Assembly: GCF_000006405.1 (NCBI RefSeq)
Contig: NW_003215582.1
Location: forward strand, 748,165-812,164
Origin: Perkinsus marinus ATCC 50983
Lineage: Eukaryota; Perkinsozoa; Perkinsida; Perkinsidae
Length of the DNA stretch: 64,000 nt
Direction of reading: 5' to 3'
The position numbers were made by a program, and so were the translations under genes. Under the pieces are notes generated by a model that made no database searches, was not told the origin of the DNA, and was given only the letters and a program-made list of their open reading frames with translations. Positions 10,508 to 21,801 of this stretch are shown one piece after another. Position 1 is the stretch's first letter. Every line of letters begins with the position of its first letter.

Positions 10508-13500
10508 ATGGCCAAACAGACGAGGAACAAGGGTCTAGGAGGCGCCAAATCGAGAGCGCAAGGGAAGGCGTTCAATCCTGGCAATGCCAGTACCAATCCG
10601 GACAGGTAATATCCGAGGAAGGGGGAGGGTCTGCTGGGCCAACTGTGGGACTCAGGAAAACCGCAAGCAACTCGCCGGGGTTCATGCGCTCTAAGAACAC
10701 CATCAAACGTCTTAATATGTATAGTCAGAAGCTGAAGAAGGCTGATTTGAACAAGGTGCGGTACTGGGAGGGATTATGCCATACCGTAACTGCTCCTACT
10801 TTCAGCGGAAAATCCAACCTACTGGTCCAGCCCGAATCGCACCTGATCGTCGGTGGTTCGGCAACACGCGGGTCCTAAGTCAGCAGAAGCTACAAAAGTT
10901 CCGAGAGGAGATTGGCCAGAGTGTCAACGATCCTTTCCAGGTATTAACATGCACCCTTGTTGCCTCGCCACGCGGTTTCCCTCACAGTGTCTGTTCTCTG
11001 ACTTCTACTTTTATCTGTGTGTGTCTGTTGGTCTTTTTCGTTGATCACAAGCAGTCGTATGTCGCATTACTATAACATCATATATATCCACAGCCTGTGG
11101 TGCGATAGACTCTCTGTACTAGGTGGTATTGAAGTCTTCCAAGCTGCCGATGTCCTTATTGACAGAGGGCCAGAACGAGAGTGATCAACCCCGAGGGAAG
11201 GTGGCCAGGAAGAACCTTCTCGCTGTTGAACCGTAATGATAATCCTTCTATCACAATTCCGAATTGAGACCTCTCATAGTTTTGACAAGACCTTCGGGTC
11301 GACCAAAACTCGCAAGCGGCCGCGTTTGAGCACCGGTAGCATCGAAGAGATGGTCAATAAGGCTAGCCGTAGGATGATAGGTGACACTTGATGATGATGA
11401 TGCTCTAGGTATGGCTGAGGACTATGATCCCGGCAAGGATAAGAGCTCTGAGGAGAATCGGGTGCTCAGGGACGAAGAGTAGTGTGGGGGGAGTGACGCC
11501 CGAATAGAGGTGGCCTTACTTGTAGGCATACTGTAGTGAATGAAGAAGTGTTCAAGAAGGGCACCTCTCGACGTATCTGGCAAGAACTGTATAAAGTGGT
11601 CGACTCGAGCGACGTGATTCTGGAGGTCATCGATGCTCGGGATCCTATGGGCACGAGGTTGGTTACCATAGTCGGGGCATCAGGCTTGTTACTATCGATT
11701 ATTAGGTGTCAGAAACTCGAAAGGGAGATCAGGAGGACCCGACCGAATAAGCATATCGTATTGGTAATAGGGTTGTGAATGGGGAAGTAGTAGGACAGAG
11801 TGTTGACTGTCCAGATCAGAATGTGCATGGTTAACTACACGTGTCGGTGACAATATGAAAACTCGAAGGAAATTATTGTTAGTTTTTGTGCACTTCTACC
11901 CTAATCGTGTATAAAGCTCTTGAGCTCAGCTGAGGAGGGCGAAGATATATTCCTCGAACACTGGTTCAGATACTCAACAAGTGTGATCTTATTCCGACCT
12001 GGGCCACCAAGCGTTGGGTGCAAGTCTTGAGTAAGGAGTTCCCTACGCTCGCCTTCCATGCAAGTAAGTGAACTCCGATGCGGTTTGGGGGGAACCCGCG
12101 TTTGTAGGTGTGACGAATCCTTTCGGGAAGTCGGCTCTTTTCCAACTGTTACGACAGTTTGCTCAACTATTAAAGGAAAGGAAGTAGGAAATGCCGCGTT
12201 GATTGACCGTAGGGTGTACTGTCTTGTCTTCGCAGGCATGTGTCGATAGGCATGATCGGCTACCCCAACGTGGGCAAGAGCTCTGTCATCAACGCCTTGA
12301 AGAGGAAGAAGGTCTGTAAGGCCGCCCCAGTCCCAGGTAGGAGGGCACTAGGGCATCTCGATTAGCTCGGGGATGTGTTCCTTCCTAGGGGAGACGAAGG
12401 TGTGGCAATACGTCGCACTTACTAAGAGGATATACCTCATAGACTGTCCTGGTATTGTTCCTGCGACTAGCGATGATTTCAAACAGGTTAGTACTTGTTG
12501 TTGTTTTTGATGAGAAGACTTGGAAAAGGGCGTTGTCGTCAGGACTGTGCGAAGATCCTCAAGGGTGTGGTACGTCCGGAGAGGGTAGAGAATCCTAGCA
12601 ACTACATTGACGAGGTAGGTTACAGCATTTCCTGGCCAATTTGAAATTTTACCCGAATTTTGAATAATTTACGCACTTCTTGTGGGGGAAAAATACCCAA
12701 TTTTTTACCGACTGGTTTTGATGAACTGCGCAGAATTTGAAGTAGCTCGTCCCTTTTGAAGATGTGCCAACTTCAATCGACGACGTTGGTGTCGATGTTA
12801 GGTCGACGGTCAAATTCTCATCAGGTGCTCTCACGTGCTAAGCGGGAGGATCTTATTACCAAGTATAGCCTTCCCAACGATTTCCAGTGGACCGATGGGG
12901 ACGACTTCCTTACTAAGGTATGGTTATTTTTCGGGAGTAGTAACGCATGAGGGAAAGACTCTCTGCTTTAGTTGGCGCAACAGATGGGGAAGCTCCGAAA
13001 AGGAGGGGAAGCTGACATCGGGACTACAGCGAGAATAGTTCTCTATGATTGGCAGAAGTAGTATAGTGACAGTTGATGTGGACTTGCACGGCTTGGTCGC
13101 AGGGGACGCATACCCTACTTCGAGTTGCCACCCAAGGACTCCGACGACGATAATGATGATGAGGAGGAGGAAGAGGAGGAGGAGGTGAATGTGACGGAAG
13201 GGGATGATGGGAAGCAGTTGATCAGCGTAGGAGGGTTCCACTAAGAGATCTGTAGTGATGAGGATTGCATTGGTAGATTCATCAAGATCTGTCGAGTATC
13301 GATGAAGCCCTTGGGGGTAGTGTGGAAGAGGACCACGCGGCCCTGGATGCTGACGAGGAGGAAGAAGAGGAGGAGGAAGGAGAGGCATCGGCTCCTTCAA
13401 AACGTAAGCTGAAGGGACGTGTCACTAAATAGGGGAGGGTCTTCGTAACTGACTCGCAGTGCGGACTGCATTGACCGACCAGAGTCGAAATGAATCGATC

Positions 13501-13621
13501 GCTGTAGCTGTCGTCGATAGGCACTAAGGCAGCCACAGCTGTTGAGGCGGCGACCGCAGCTGCTGCTGCTGAGGAGGTCGACTGGGATAGGCTACAGGAG
13601 GACTTTGATCAAGAGGAGTAG
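10508..13621 (+). CDS. NOG2: Nucleolar GTPase NOG2 (GNL2/NGP-1), pre-60S export checkpoint
   Basis: Circularly permuted GTPase that checks pre-60S ribosomes before nuclear export. The multi-exon model follows yeast/human NOG2 throughout: [15 protein letters not shown] (N-terminal signature), [35 protein letters not shown] (G5), [10 protein letters not shown] (G4, NKCD), [35 protein letters not shown] (G1), [19 protein letters not shown] (DCPG, G3), [12 protein letters not shown] and [10 protein letters not shown]. The tail is very acidic (Asp/Glu runs at about 13140-13185 and 13350-13385) and ends [14 protein letters not shown] at TAG 13619-13621. Introns of 45-60 nt predominate; 11764-11969 (206 nt) carries a dispersed repeat and another at about 12614-12821 is long without one. 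The last intron (about 13404-13520) is the least certain junction. Confidence 0.92.
11825..11962 (+). repeat. Introner-like dispersed element, copy B (NOG2 intron)
   Basis: Inside intron 11764-11969. Shares GGTTAACTACACGTGTCGGT, GGAAATTATTGTTAGTTTT, CACTTCTACC, GAGCTCAGCTGAGGAG and ATATTCCTCGAACACTGG with copies A and D. Sense orientation. Confidence 0.75.
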
Positions 13622-13790
13622 AGGTGCCCTGTATATTAATACGTATTATACTGTCCTGGGAACTCGAGGACTCTTGAGATCCCTTAACGTTGGATGTTGT
13701 TACTACTATACGCTTGTTTCTTGTCAACTCGTTGTATGTAGTTAGTACTGTTTATGGTAGCAACTTCTTAGGGTAGTTCTGTGTCTTGAG

Positions 13791-14859
13791 ATGAGGTTGA
13801 TTATAACACTCCTTATCCCGTCGATCCTCCTCAACGTAGTGGAGGCTAATGAGGTAACGGAGGGAAGGGGAGGCGCTTGGGCTGAGATGATCTGCCCTGA
13901 TGAGCTCTCGATGCCTGCGGGAAGCTCTCTCGGTCGCGGATTATCATAGGCGTTATGCCCGATAGAATTGCCCTCAGTTAGGGCCCATGAAAATGTTTTC
14001 CCAAATGTCGGGGTCTCCGACATTTTTTCATGTGGAAAATATCACCGTCGTGTAGGGTCGAGGAGTTTTCTATGAAAGTATGTGTGATTCGAGCATCAGA
14101 GCTGCTGCACTGGATGCTCTTGTTGGACCTGAGGCCTGGTCTCTTTAGGATGGCAGCATAGATCCATCGGTACTGGGTGGTGATGTTCGGGAGTTTGAGA
14201 AGTCCTATCTGCATCGTCTAGCGCATATCTACCATAAAGCTGCTACTAGTGTGGTAGTGGGGAAAAGGGAGCATATAGACGGTTAATCGATATCAACCCT
14301 ACCTATGACATTTTGGTCGACATTGTGTTGATGATGAACGAACCGGTTCATCGTAGAAGTTTTGTTACACCTATTGTGAATCGTCGGGGATTACACTGTG
14401 TAGGGGTTCCGTCAGTGAAAGCAGTTGAGCATTGGACTCTATAGCAAGGCTTAGTCGTCTTGCTGTAGCTATTATGTCTTGGTAGATACCGAATACATCG
14501 ACTGCAACATCAGCGTCGTTATCGTTCGCCTCCTTTCCAGACTTGCCGGAGGAACCACAGCATCACGTAAGGCGTTCATTATGGTGGCAACGCTTAGTGG
14601 ATATTCGCATCGAACGTGGGGGGCTTGAGAGCTCTATTCATCTCAGATGAAATATCTTTACACTCTACTTCTCGTTTGCATGCTTTTCATAGCAGCAATG
14701 ATGTGTGTACGAATCCATCGAGCGGAAGCTAACCGTCGTAGTAGACGTAGTAGTAGTGAGATGTCGAAGTCCCTAATGCAGTATCCTAGTACTACTACGG
14801 ATGCTGGTGATGGTGATACAGGCAACGGTCGATCGTCGGCTTATTATCGTGTACTATGA
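13791..14859 (+). CDS. Orphan type I membrane protein (signal peptide and C-terminal TM helix)
   Basis: The first exon is a clear signal peptide (MRLIITLLIPSILLNVVEAN) followed by a GT donor. Internal exons near 14150-14275 (DPSVLGGDVREFEKSYLHRL) and 14300-14445 (INPTYDILVDIVLMMNEPVH) are open, but the junction between them near 14280 is unresolved. An exon ending PDLPEEPQHH splices over about 14569-14646 to MKYLYTLLLVCMLFIAAMM, a transmembrane helix with a basic Arg/Ser cytosolic tail ending at TGA 14857-14859. The order signal peptide, lumen, TM, short basic tail indicates a secretory-pathway or surface protein. No family recognised. It follows NOG2 by 170 nt. Confidence 0.55.
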
Positions 14860-15161
14860 CTTGAACTGAATCCTTCTTGGTATGTCTACTATAACCATTG
14901 TCATCACGAATATTATTTTTCACTCGGTTTTGTGCGCCCCCGTCTCTACGTTGTGTTGAATACTCATGGACGGGCCTTGAGACCGCACCCCTTTATTGTG
15001 GCAGTCGCGTCTTGTGACATGTATACTCATCATCACACATCCACTGAAGAACGGGGAGGAGAAAAGTCGGACATTTTGATGGGGAAAAACGACCCAAGGT
15101 CTGCTCAGGTGAAGCCACTTGTTCTGCCATTCTTGATAATCAAAATATCCTCCAGGACCAT

Positions 15162-16880
15162 ATGTTGGTGTCTACTCCTCCCCAGTCTAAGAAGAGACCT
15201 TTGGCCGTCACAGAAGGAGGTCTGACCATCGACTTCAACAACACTATCGCGTCGACACCATCGACTGCTGCTACTACGAGGATTGGAGGGGATTCGACTC
15301 TCCGTGGGAATCCACCCTCAGTGAGGGTGAGGTCACTATACTCCTGTCCAATACAGGGAATCATACAGGAGCCTATAATGTTCCTGGGAAGAACTCATTT
15401 TGAATTTTCCGCACGGCCAGGAACACATTCTTCAATCAGTTTTCCATATAAATGTAATCGCCACATTAGGAAAACTTTCCCCATTGTTAGCACACCTAGA
15501 TGGGTACCTGGTCCAGTGTGCTCTGTAGAAGGGAAATGTAGCGGAGTTACGGTGGAGAGGCCGCCTGGGAGATGAGGGTTCATAACCTATGAACATGAGC
15601 TTATGAATCATAAGTTCACCATTGAGGTTTCACCTGTTTTACGTGAACTGGTGTAAAACTCCGTGAAAAACGCGATACTCGCACTACTCAGTAGCCGTGG
15701 AATATTTTTTTTATATCACGGGTGAAACTTTATTGTATCTAAGCCCTGTTTAAGACTCAGCCGGAAAACCCATTTGGTTAACGTAGAATCGTAGATATTC
15801 GAATTTGCCTGGGTAGAAAAATATAATGCTTGGACCGATCATCTTGGCTCAGTTATTTCGCGAAGACTCCAGCGCCAGTAGCATCGTCCCGCAGACCCCA
15901 GTGTACAATGCTCAGCGGCTTCCATCCCTGAGGGAAGCTACTCTCGTGTCACCACTACCAAAACTGCGGGCATCGGCTACAACTCCGACAGGGCATCATG
16001 CAGTGTATATAGGGGGTTCTCGATTGCCTCAGCAAGGGGAAGAGGAGGAGGAAGCTCCGGTGACTCCTCAGAGGAAGGTGAGGAGGAATTTCTAATGGAT
16101 AGAGTCTTCATGTTGGGATGATATTTTACACATCTTCAGCCTGGTTCGAGCAGACGTTCGAGAAGTCCCTCGCCTCCCAAAATCGATAAGTATCGCAGTC
16201 GTTGCCGTCCTATGCCCTGTGATGGCGTCCCGGCACGAAGACTGGCTACTGAGTTTGAGCTCATGCTGGATCATGCAGAGGAGGAGGAGGAGGCATCACC
16301 GGCAACTGCAGTGACGCCCAACTTCCCAGTCCTCATGGAGTTACCTCGACTGACATTCTTCCATTCTGATGATGAAGACGAGGACTTCAACAGCCAGGGA
16401 GTGAGGACTTGAGGACTGTGCTTCACGGTACTGAGTATTTTAGAGTCGCCTCCCGAGGAGTCTGTCACGGATGGATGGAGGATCGTCAGTGAATGCTGCT
16501 GCTGGTCAACCATCCACCGGGCGTTCTACTATGGTGCCTGAGGAGTTTGAGGTGTGGTCAGCCATGTAGGGTCTTTATATAGTGTGGTTGCTGTGTAGGT
16601 AGGGGACAGTGGCACACCGTCGTCGAGTGGTACAAGCAGCTGTATGTCTTTGAGAGAATCATTGATCGCCGACTTAGAGGGGTTATTCCTCGAGATGGAT
16701 CAATATCAGTACAGTTTAGCACGCCTTTTCGAACAGGTGCTCTTTGATCATCTCAGGATGCCCTTGAGAGTCGCATCTCGGAATCTCCGTAGTCGATCGG
16801 CACAGTATGCGGAGGTAGAAGACATGGATTCAATACTACAGGAAGTTGTGCAGGTGGGAGCAAACGGGCGGCGCTTATGA
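15162..16880 (+). CDS. Orphan acidic, Ser/Pro-rich multi-exon protein
   Basis: Starts MLVSTPPQSKKRPLAVTEGG. Later exons hold a Pro/Ser region (SIVPQTPVYNAQRLPSLREA), an acidic stretch of five Glu, SRRSRSPSPPKIDKYRSRC, a second five-Glu run and DDEDEDF. After an intron from about 16540 to 16597 it ends in a helical exon (LIADLEGLFLEMDQYQYSLA...VEDMDSILQEVVQ), TGA 16878-16880. Basic Ser/Pro plus acidic patches suggest a nuclear or cytoskeletal phosphoprotein, but that is only a guess. The 15320-15830 interval is the least certain part: it may be intron, and its last acceptor resembles a spliced-leader remnant. Confidence 0.5.
15834..15852 (+). other. Possible relic of a spliced-leader sequence
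   Basis: ACCGATCATCTTGGCTCAG resembles the perkinsozoan/dinoflagellate spliced leader as I recall it (ACCGTAGCCATCTTGGCTCAAG); twelve contiguous bases CATCTTGGCTCA match. It sits at a plausible splice acceptor. A chance 12-mer match in 64 kb on both strands has a probability of roughly one percent. Confidence 0.3.
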
Positions 16881-17328
16881 ATACAGCTAGCTGGTGGATG
16901 GATTCGTATTACTCAATTTTCTTAGGCACATCCGCAGCAGTTCTATATCGAGGGTGATATCATTCACTTCATGCAGCAAGGCTTGACGAATAGACTCGTA
17001 TGAATTCTTCTCGTATTTCCATTCAAGAATCAGCGATGAAAAATTTTCATGGACATGTGTACAATAAAAAGTCTTATCCGTCGCTTCCCAGCTTGACGGA
17101 ATGTCGCTGGAGTCCATTTATTTCCCTAAAAGCTCTTGAAATGTGTTGTGTTGAAGATAGTGGTAACAATTGCTTGGGAAGGACATAGAACTACTGGGAC
17201 TACGACTGTATGCATGGGAGGTGATGAATGTCGTCTTAATGTCGTACATACAAAGTCTTGATATCAATTTTATAGGAGAGCTTTGTTCAAGGCAGGATCC
17301 ACTCACTCCATTGAGTTAATCAACAACA
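16881..17328. other. Intergenic, no gene seen
   Basis: About 450 nt between an orphan and the CFAP119-like gene. Open frames here are short and unsupported. Confidence 0.45.
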
Positions 17329-18343
17329 ATGGCACCGAAAAAGAAGTCTGTGATCAAAGCTGAGGTGGTCGAGCCAGAGGTGGTTGAGAATAATGAGCAG
17401 CTAGAGACAGTTGAGCCTGTCATAGACCCGAGGTGAGCCGTGAGATGCAGGCACGCATAAAGGAGGGAAGACTGGGAATTCAGGTGCCTCGATACGGGTC
17501 ACATGTTGTACTTGCTCGATGATGACATTCGAACGATATGGGATGCACGTGAGGTCGATCGACTCAGTGTGCTGGCTGGGAAGATCACCATGGATGCGGC
17601 TGATGACCATCGGAAGGACATGGAGTTACAACTGTGGGGGTTTGGTAGCTTCTATGGTGCCAGTGGTGAGCGCTGGATCAGTTATCTTAACCTCATTGAG
17701 CACTGCAGTGATCAGCTCAAAGATGGGTTATGCTTGACGCCTAGGCAAACAGCAGTTGCCCATATGATACTCAAAATGCTCGTTGACGGTGTAGGTCGGT
17801 GTGAGAAAATACGCATATGGTCAGCTCCAAGCGTAGGTGACATTTGTGGAAATTTTGGGGAAAATTGAGGAAATTCTCATTGGTTTCTGTACATTTACAC
17901 CCGAACTCGTATATAAATTTCTGAAATTAGTGATGAGGAAATCCCTGGACTCAGCTGAGGAAAGCAAACAGATATTCCAACACTGGTGTACGTGGGTGAT
18001 AAGTTGCTTTAGGGAATAGGAGGTCTCTTAGATTCGCAGTGAGGTCGAAGTGGACGGTTCGGGTAGAGTCGTCCAGAGTGTCGAGAAGACAACGACGGTG
18101 GAGGAGTTTAAAAAGCTCGCCCTCTTGTATACGATTGAGTAAAGGCCTCAGAGCAACACGGGACAGGTTGCTCTCATCAGGACGCCAGTCTTTTCTATTC
18201 CGGAAATGCGTCTCCTGTCGGATTACCTCAGCGATACGTTGTTCGCTCACTACAACCTCTACATGTACTGTTTGATATGGCCCCGAGAAGTGGAGCGAAT
18301 AGACGTACTACACCGAACAAGAAAGTTCTTCGTCAATTTGTGA
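17329..18343 (+). CDS. CFAP119/CCDC189-like ciliary protein
   Basis: Predicted axonemal protein. Starts MAPKKKSVIKAEVVEPEVVE, a charged leader; the second exon reads HMLYLLDDDIRTIWDAREVD and a helical body. The C-terminus (VEEFKKLALLYTIE, TPVFSIPEMRLLSDYLSD, TLFAHYNLYMYCL) matches the CCDC189 C-terminal signature of Phe-Ser-Ile, a D-Y motif, and a terminal HYxLYxY. Introns: about 17433-17484, 17791-18031 (with the dispersed repeat) and a 42 nt one at about 18139-18180 that removes an apparent in-frame TAA at 18140-18142. TGA is 18341-18343. Family assignment rests on the C-terminal motif from memory and needs a profile search. Confidence 0.62.
17840..17984 (+). repeat. Introner-like dispersed element, copy D (CFAP119-like intron)
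   Basis: Within intron 17791-18031. Shares GGTGACATTTGTGGAAATTT, GAGGAAATTCTCATTGG, CATTTACACCCGAACTCG, ACTCAGCTGAGGA and ATATTCCAACACTGG with copies A and B. Sense orientation. Confidence 0.72.
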
Positions 18344-18350
18344 GGCCAAG

Positions 18351-18885
18351 ATGTCGTTACCATTGCTGCAACCCGACGTGGTTCCACCACTGGAAGAAGC
18401 TGCGGAGGTCACCAGTAAGATGGGCAGGTCTATCATGAGGAATGCCACGCATGAGCAGATTCTCCCACGTTGGAGCCCAAGGAGATTCCACTGAAAAGCA
18501 TGGAGGACGTTGCTGGCTCGGAAAAGGATATAAGCCCGGAGGAGAATACAGAGAACACGCCGCTCAATGACTCGTCACCCCAAGCGGTAATGAAGATCTT
18601 CCTCAGCTTTACTCGTGAATTCAGGTTGAGGACCGCCTCTGGGATGTTGGGGTACAAGAGATCATGAGCCAGGGACTGGATGAAGGTTGGCCTTGCTCCC
18701 CATGAGCTTGGACATCGAGTGCAGTTACGGCCCGCGCGGTCCACGAGAAATTATCCGAACTGGCGGCTATCATGCAGAAGAGGCTCGATGATCGAGAAAA
18801 GTACGGCTTTTCAAACCATAAATCGGACAAATGGTCATTTGCTAGGGAAGTGGAGAAAGGTATGCAACACGAAGCCGAGAGATGA
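18351..18885 (+). CDS. Small orphan helical protein, about 135 aa
   Basis: Begins 7 nt after the CFAP119-like stop. Start MSLPLLQPDVVPPLEEAAEV; introns at about 18414-18459 (strong GTAAGA donor), 18580-18617 and 18683-18721 keep frame. The central exon is acidic (GSEKDISPEENTENTP). The end is a charged helix (AVHEKLSELAAIMQKRLDDR, then KWSFAREVEK) with stop at TGA 18883-18885. No family recognised; close spacing to a ciliary gene is suggestive only. Confidence 0.5.
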
Positions 18886-19791
18886 TGATGCATGGGCTTG
18901 TGATATTCGGTGGTCCAGCGCATGTTTGTTGTGTTCTCATACTTTTTTGACATGTGTTGATGAGGGGAAATCGCCGAGATCCCAGCCAGTGCTCTCAGCA
19001 ATGCTCACAACAATAAAAGGAGCTTGGCGCTCAGAAAAAAGTGATTTCGGCGTGACTGGCCCGACTGAATGGTATACTCCAATCGGAAAGCTAATATGGA
19101 CGTGCTCTCACACATAGACCATTCGGTGATTCCAGAACTGGGTTCCTGGCAAGGCGCTTCTTGCGTCAACACACTTTACGAAAATGACCAGGCAATGCTT
19201 GGAACTTCCAAGTTGGAAGTGTTTCTGTGGTTGTGTAACTTGTTGTTGGAGAAAATAGTTCTGTGAACGATAGACAAGGAATTCCACTTCCACCGCCAGC
19301 AGTAGATAATTTCGTGATCCAATTACTCTTCAGAAACCTTTGGTCTCGTGACGCGTAAGCTTTAAGCCCTAGGTAGTGGATTCTACCCCTATCGAAATTA
19401 CGGGGATGACTACAACGCGACTCTTGCAAAGAATTGAGGCACCGCGAGGTTCTGAATCATGCGATGTATTATACGCATGTATACAATCGTGCACTTATAC
19501 ATCATGTATAGGTGGACAGAATGCTCATTGACTGTACGTTACTCGGCCCGACAGCGTAGTCATTTAAACCACGATCCAAATTGATATACTGCTTTCTGCA
19601 GGAAGTGTGATAACCACCGCTGCAAGCATTCGAACATCGGATCAGCGAGATCCGCTTGTCCGAGATTATCTGTTGTTGCTTCTCTGATGTTCACGAGGCA
19701 ACAGCGTGGAGTATGAGCCTGATTCAATTGGAACTCAAGTTATCTTGCTACGAGAAATGTACATTCGACTGTGACCGGTTTGGTCTAGCTC
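18886..19791. other. Gene-poor stretch, nothing recognised
   Basis: About 900 nt between convergent genes. Frames on both strands are short and lack splice support. It should contain both 3' UTRs. Confidence 0.45.
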
Positions 19792-21081
19792 TCAATTGGA
19801 AAGAATATAAACGTGAGGTAATGGATCTGAATCTGACTTCCAGGCCGGAGCGGTGCAATAGCATCTCTGGGAACTGGTGTCCCATCGACGAATGTACCTA
19901 AAGCAGGGTAATTCACATTCCACTTGTTCACCATATTCACCTCCACCGTAGTTCCTCAATATCCATCCTCCGTTGGTATTTCTATCGATAGCGCAATGGA
20001 CCTGCAGAGACGTAGCAGCTTGGTGAAGGAATTGGGGGATGTACTGCGTGGACGATAGGCTCTCCTGTGGGGCCTCGCTGGTCGCTGAAATCCATCAATG
20101 ACGAGATGTCAAAGTGGCACTCTTCGCTATCAGATCCCACGAGGAAGGGTATCTGCAAACCATACTCGACAATTGAGTTATCCGAAACACGCCGCGAAAG
20201 GATTGCATTGCCACAGCCCCGTAAAGAGCTGTGATGCTCCTGACATTTCGAGATACAAATGTAGCGGTCTGTGTGGCCAACAACTCACTACAGCCTGTTG
20301 ATGATACGGACGACTGCCCTAGGCTAGACTCTTTGAATACGAGTACGAGATTCGAATCACAGGGAGGAGAGTTTATGTCATACATGAAAGAATACCATCT
20401 TACTTTAGAGGATGGTACAGAGAGCCTGGCCCCCTCAATAGCCAACTTGGCCACTGAGTGGTCCTCAGGCGGCTGAACACCATTGGGAATAGTCGCCTAA
20501 AGATGGACAGCAATTATGAACATAACCTGGCCTAACGTTCTCCTACTTCACTCTTCTCTCGGAGACCCGCAGGCCTGGTGGGCTCTACATAGACGTCCAT
20601 TCTGATGAGTTTCTCCACTTCTGACGGGTCCGCGATGTCACCCAAAACCCCCAGTATCCCTTGGAACTAACTCCACATGCAGATGACCCACGATGGTCGC
20701 GTTGAGCAGCCTACCGCGGCAGCCTGTCGTCGGTGGAAGGCCTCAACGTCCAAGACTGCTTTAGTGGGCTTGCCGGTCTTAGGGTCATAGAGGAACTCGA
20801 TGAGAGGATTCTCCGAAGGGTCCCAGCCCATGAGCCGCTGTATCATCCTGATGGATGGACCGGTCGGAGGTATAAGGGACCATAGAGGGGCCCTACCTGT
20901 CTGCTGTACGTATCTTATCCTCAATCGGGACATCGCTGAAGCTACGATGCCACGAGCGGGAAAGGAAGTCCGGTAAGGTCTCAGTCTGATGCGTGCTGCC
21001 GATGGAGGCCGATCTACGTCGAGACCCTGGACCGCCAGCAGCAGCAGCAGCGGAAGAGGAAGAACTCGAGGAGGAAGACAT
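19792..21081 (-). CDS. Orphan multi-exon protein with Ser/Ala-rich N-terminus
   Basis: Starts at ATG 21081 (complement) with nine Ser and five Ala residues (microsatellite-like codons), then GGPGSRRRSASIG. Exon 2 begins MIQRLMGWDPSENPLIEFLY and includes DPKTGKPTKAVLDVEAFHRR; then GILGVLGDIADPSEVEKLIR, and ATIPNGVQPPEDHSVAKLAI. Further down, TSEAPQESLSSTQYIPQFLH and NTNGGWILRNYGGGEYGE lead to a Cys-containing end (ELPCFRYIRRW...) stopping at 19792. Exons in the first half join cleanly through 45-70 nt introns; the 20100-20330 part has competing frames and is uncertain. No family recognised. Confidence 0.5.
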
Positions 21082-21801
21082 TGACACAACGAGGGTGCGA
21101 TGCACGCCAACCTCCTGCGGCTGAAGGAATGGGCGGAGGTAAGATGATTTGGGTCGACCAACAACGCTGGATGAGCATGCAGTTGATATTCTGGAGAGAG
21201 TAGAGCAAGCTACGTGCTTATGCATGGTACTATCGAGTCAGGAAATACCGCGAAAGAGACGACCACGCCACATCTGCTTACGAGGGGTACCTCCCCTACT
21301 GGGAGCTTCCAGCGAAAATCAAAGTTATGAAATATCCCCAACGATTATACAGAATACCCGATCCCTGAATGAGAACGACAAAAATACACGACGACTTTGA
21401 TGACCATAAAGTAAACGCATGCATCCAAATGCCTTCACGATGTCCGGAGATGTCTAAACAACATTGAGGCGAGCACCAGAGTGACTTCTGATACGGTACT
21501 TGGTTTGGTACCAGCAGCAAGCACCACACTGATAACTCAACATTAACTATGACTCGATGATAACGTCGTATAAATGATATCCTTAACTCTGGCGGGTTAA
21601 TGGAAATGGTGACTGCCTTCTAGTGAGATTAAACCATCGAGAAGATGGACAAATGATGATATCGCTCAGGACCTACTATCGACCATAACACGATCAAGGG
21701 TGTCACTTGCCACATACCACACGCTGCTCTAATCAGGCATGTGGTTGATGAGTGTTGATACTGTACGGTGGTGTAATGTACTGATGCCTCCAATAGCAGA
21801 G
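21082..21801. other. Intergenic, no gene seen
   Basis: About 720 nt between two minus-strand genes, expected to hold the promoter of the gene ending at 19792 and the RPC4 3' end. Frames are short and unsupported. Confidence 0.45.

Noticed and set aside
12614-12821. Long NOG2 intron as another introner-like copy
   Set aside because: No shared landmarks in order on either strand.
18140-18142. In-frame TAA suggesting a broken CFAP119-like gene or recoded stop
   Set aside because: A 42 nt GT-AG intron removes it and gives a family-consistent junction (YTIE-TPVFSIP).
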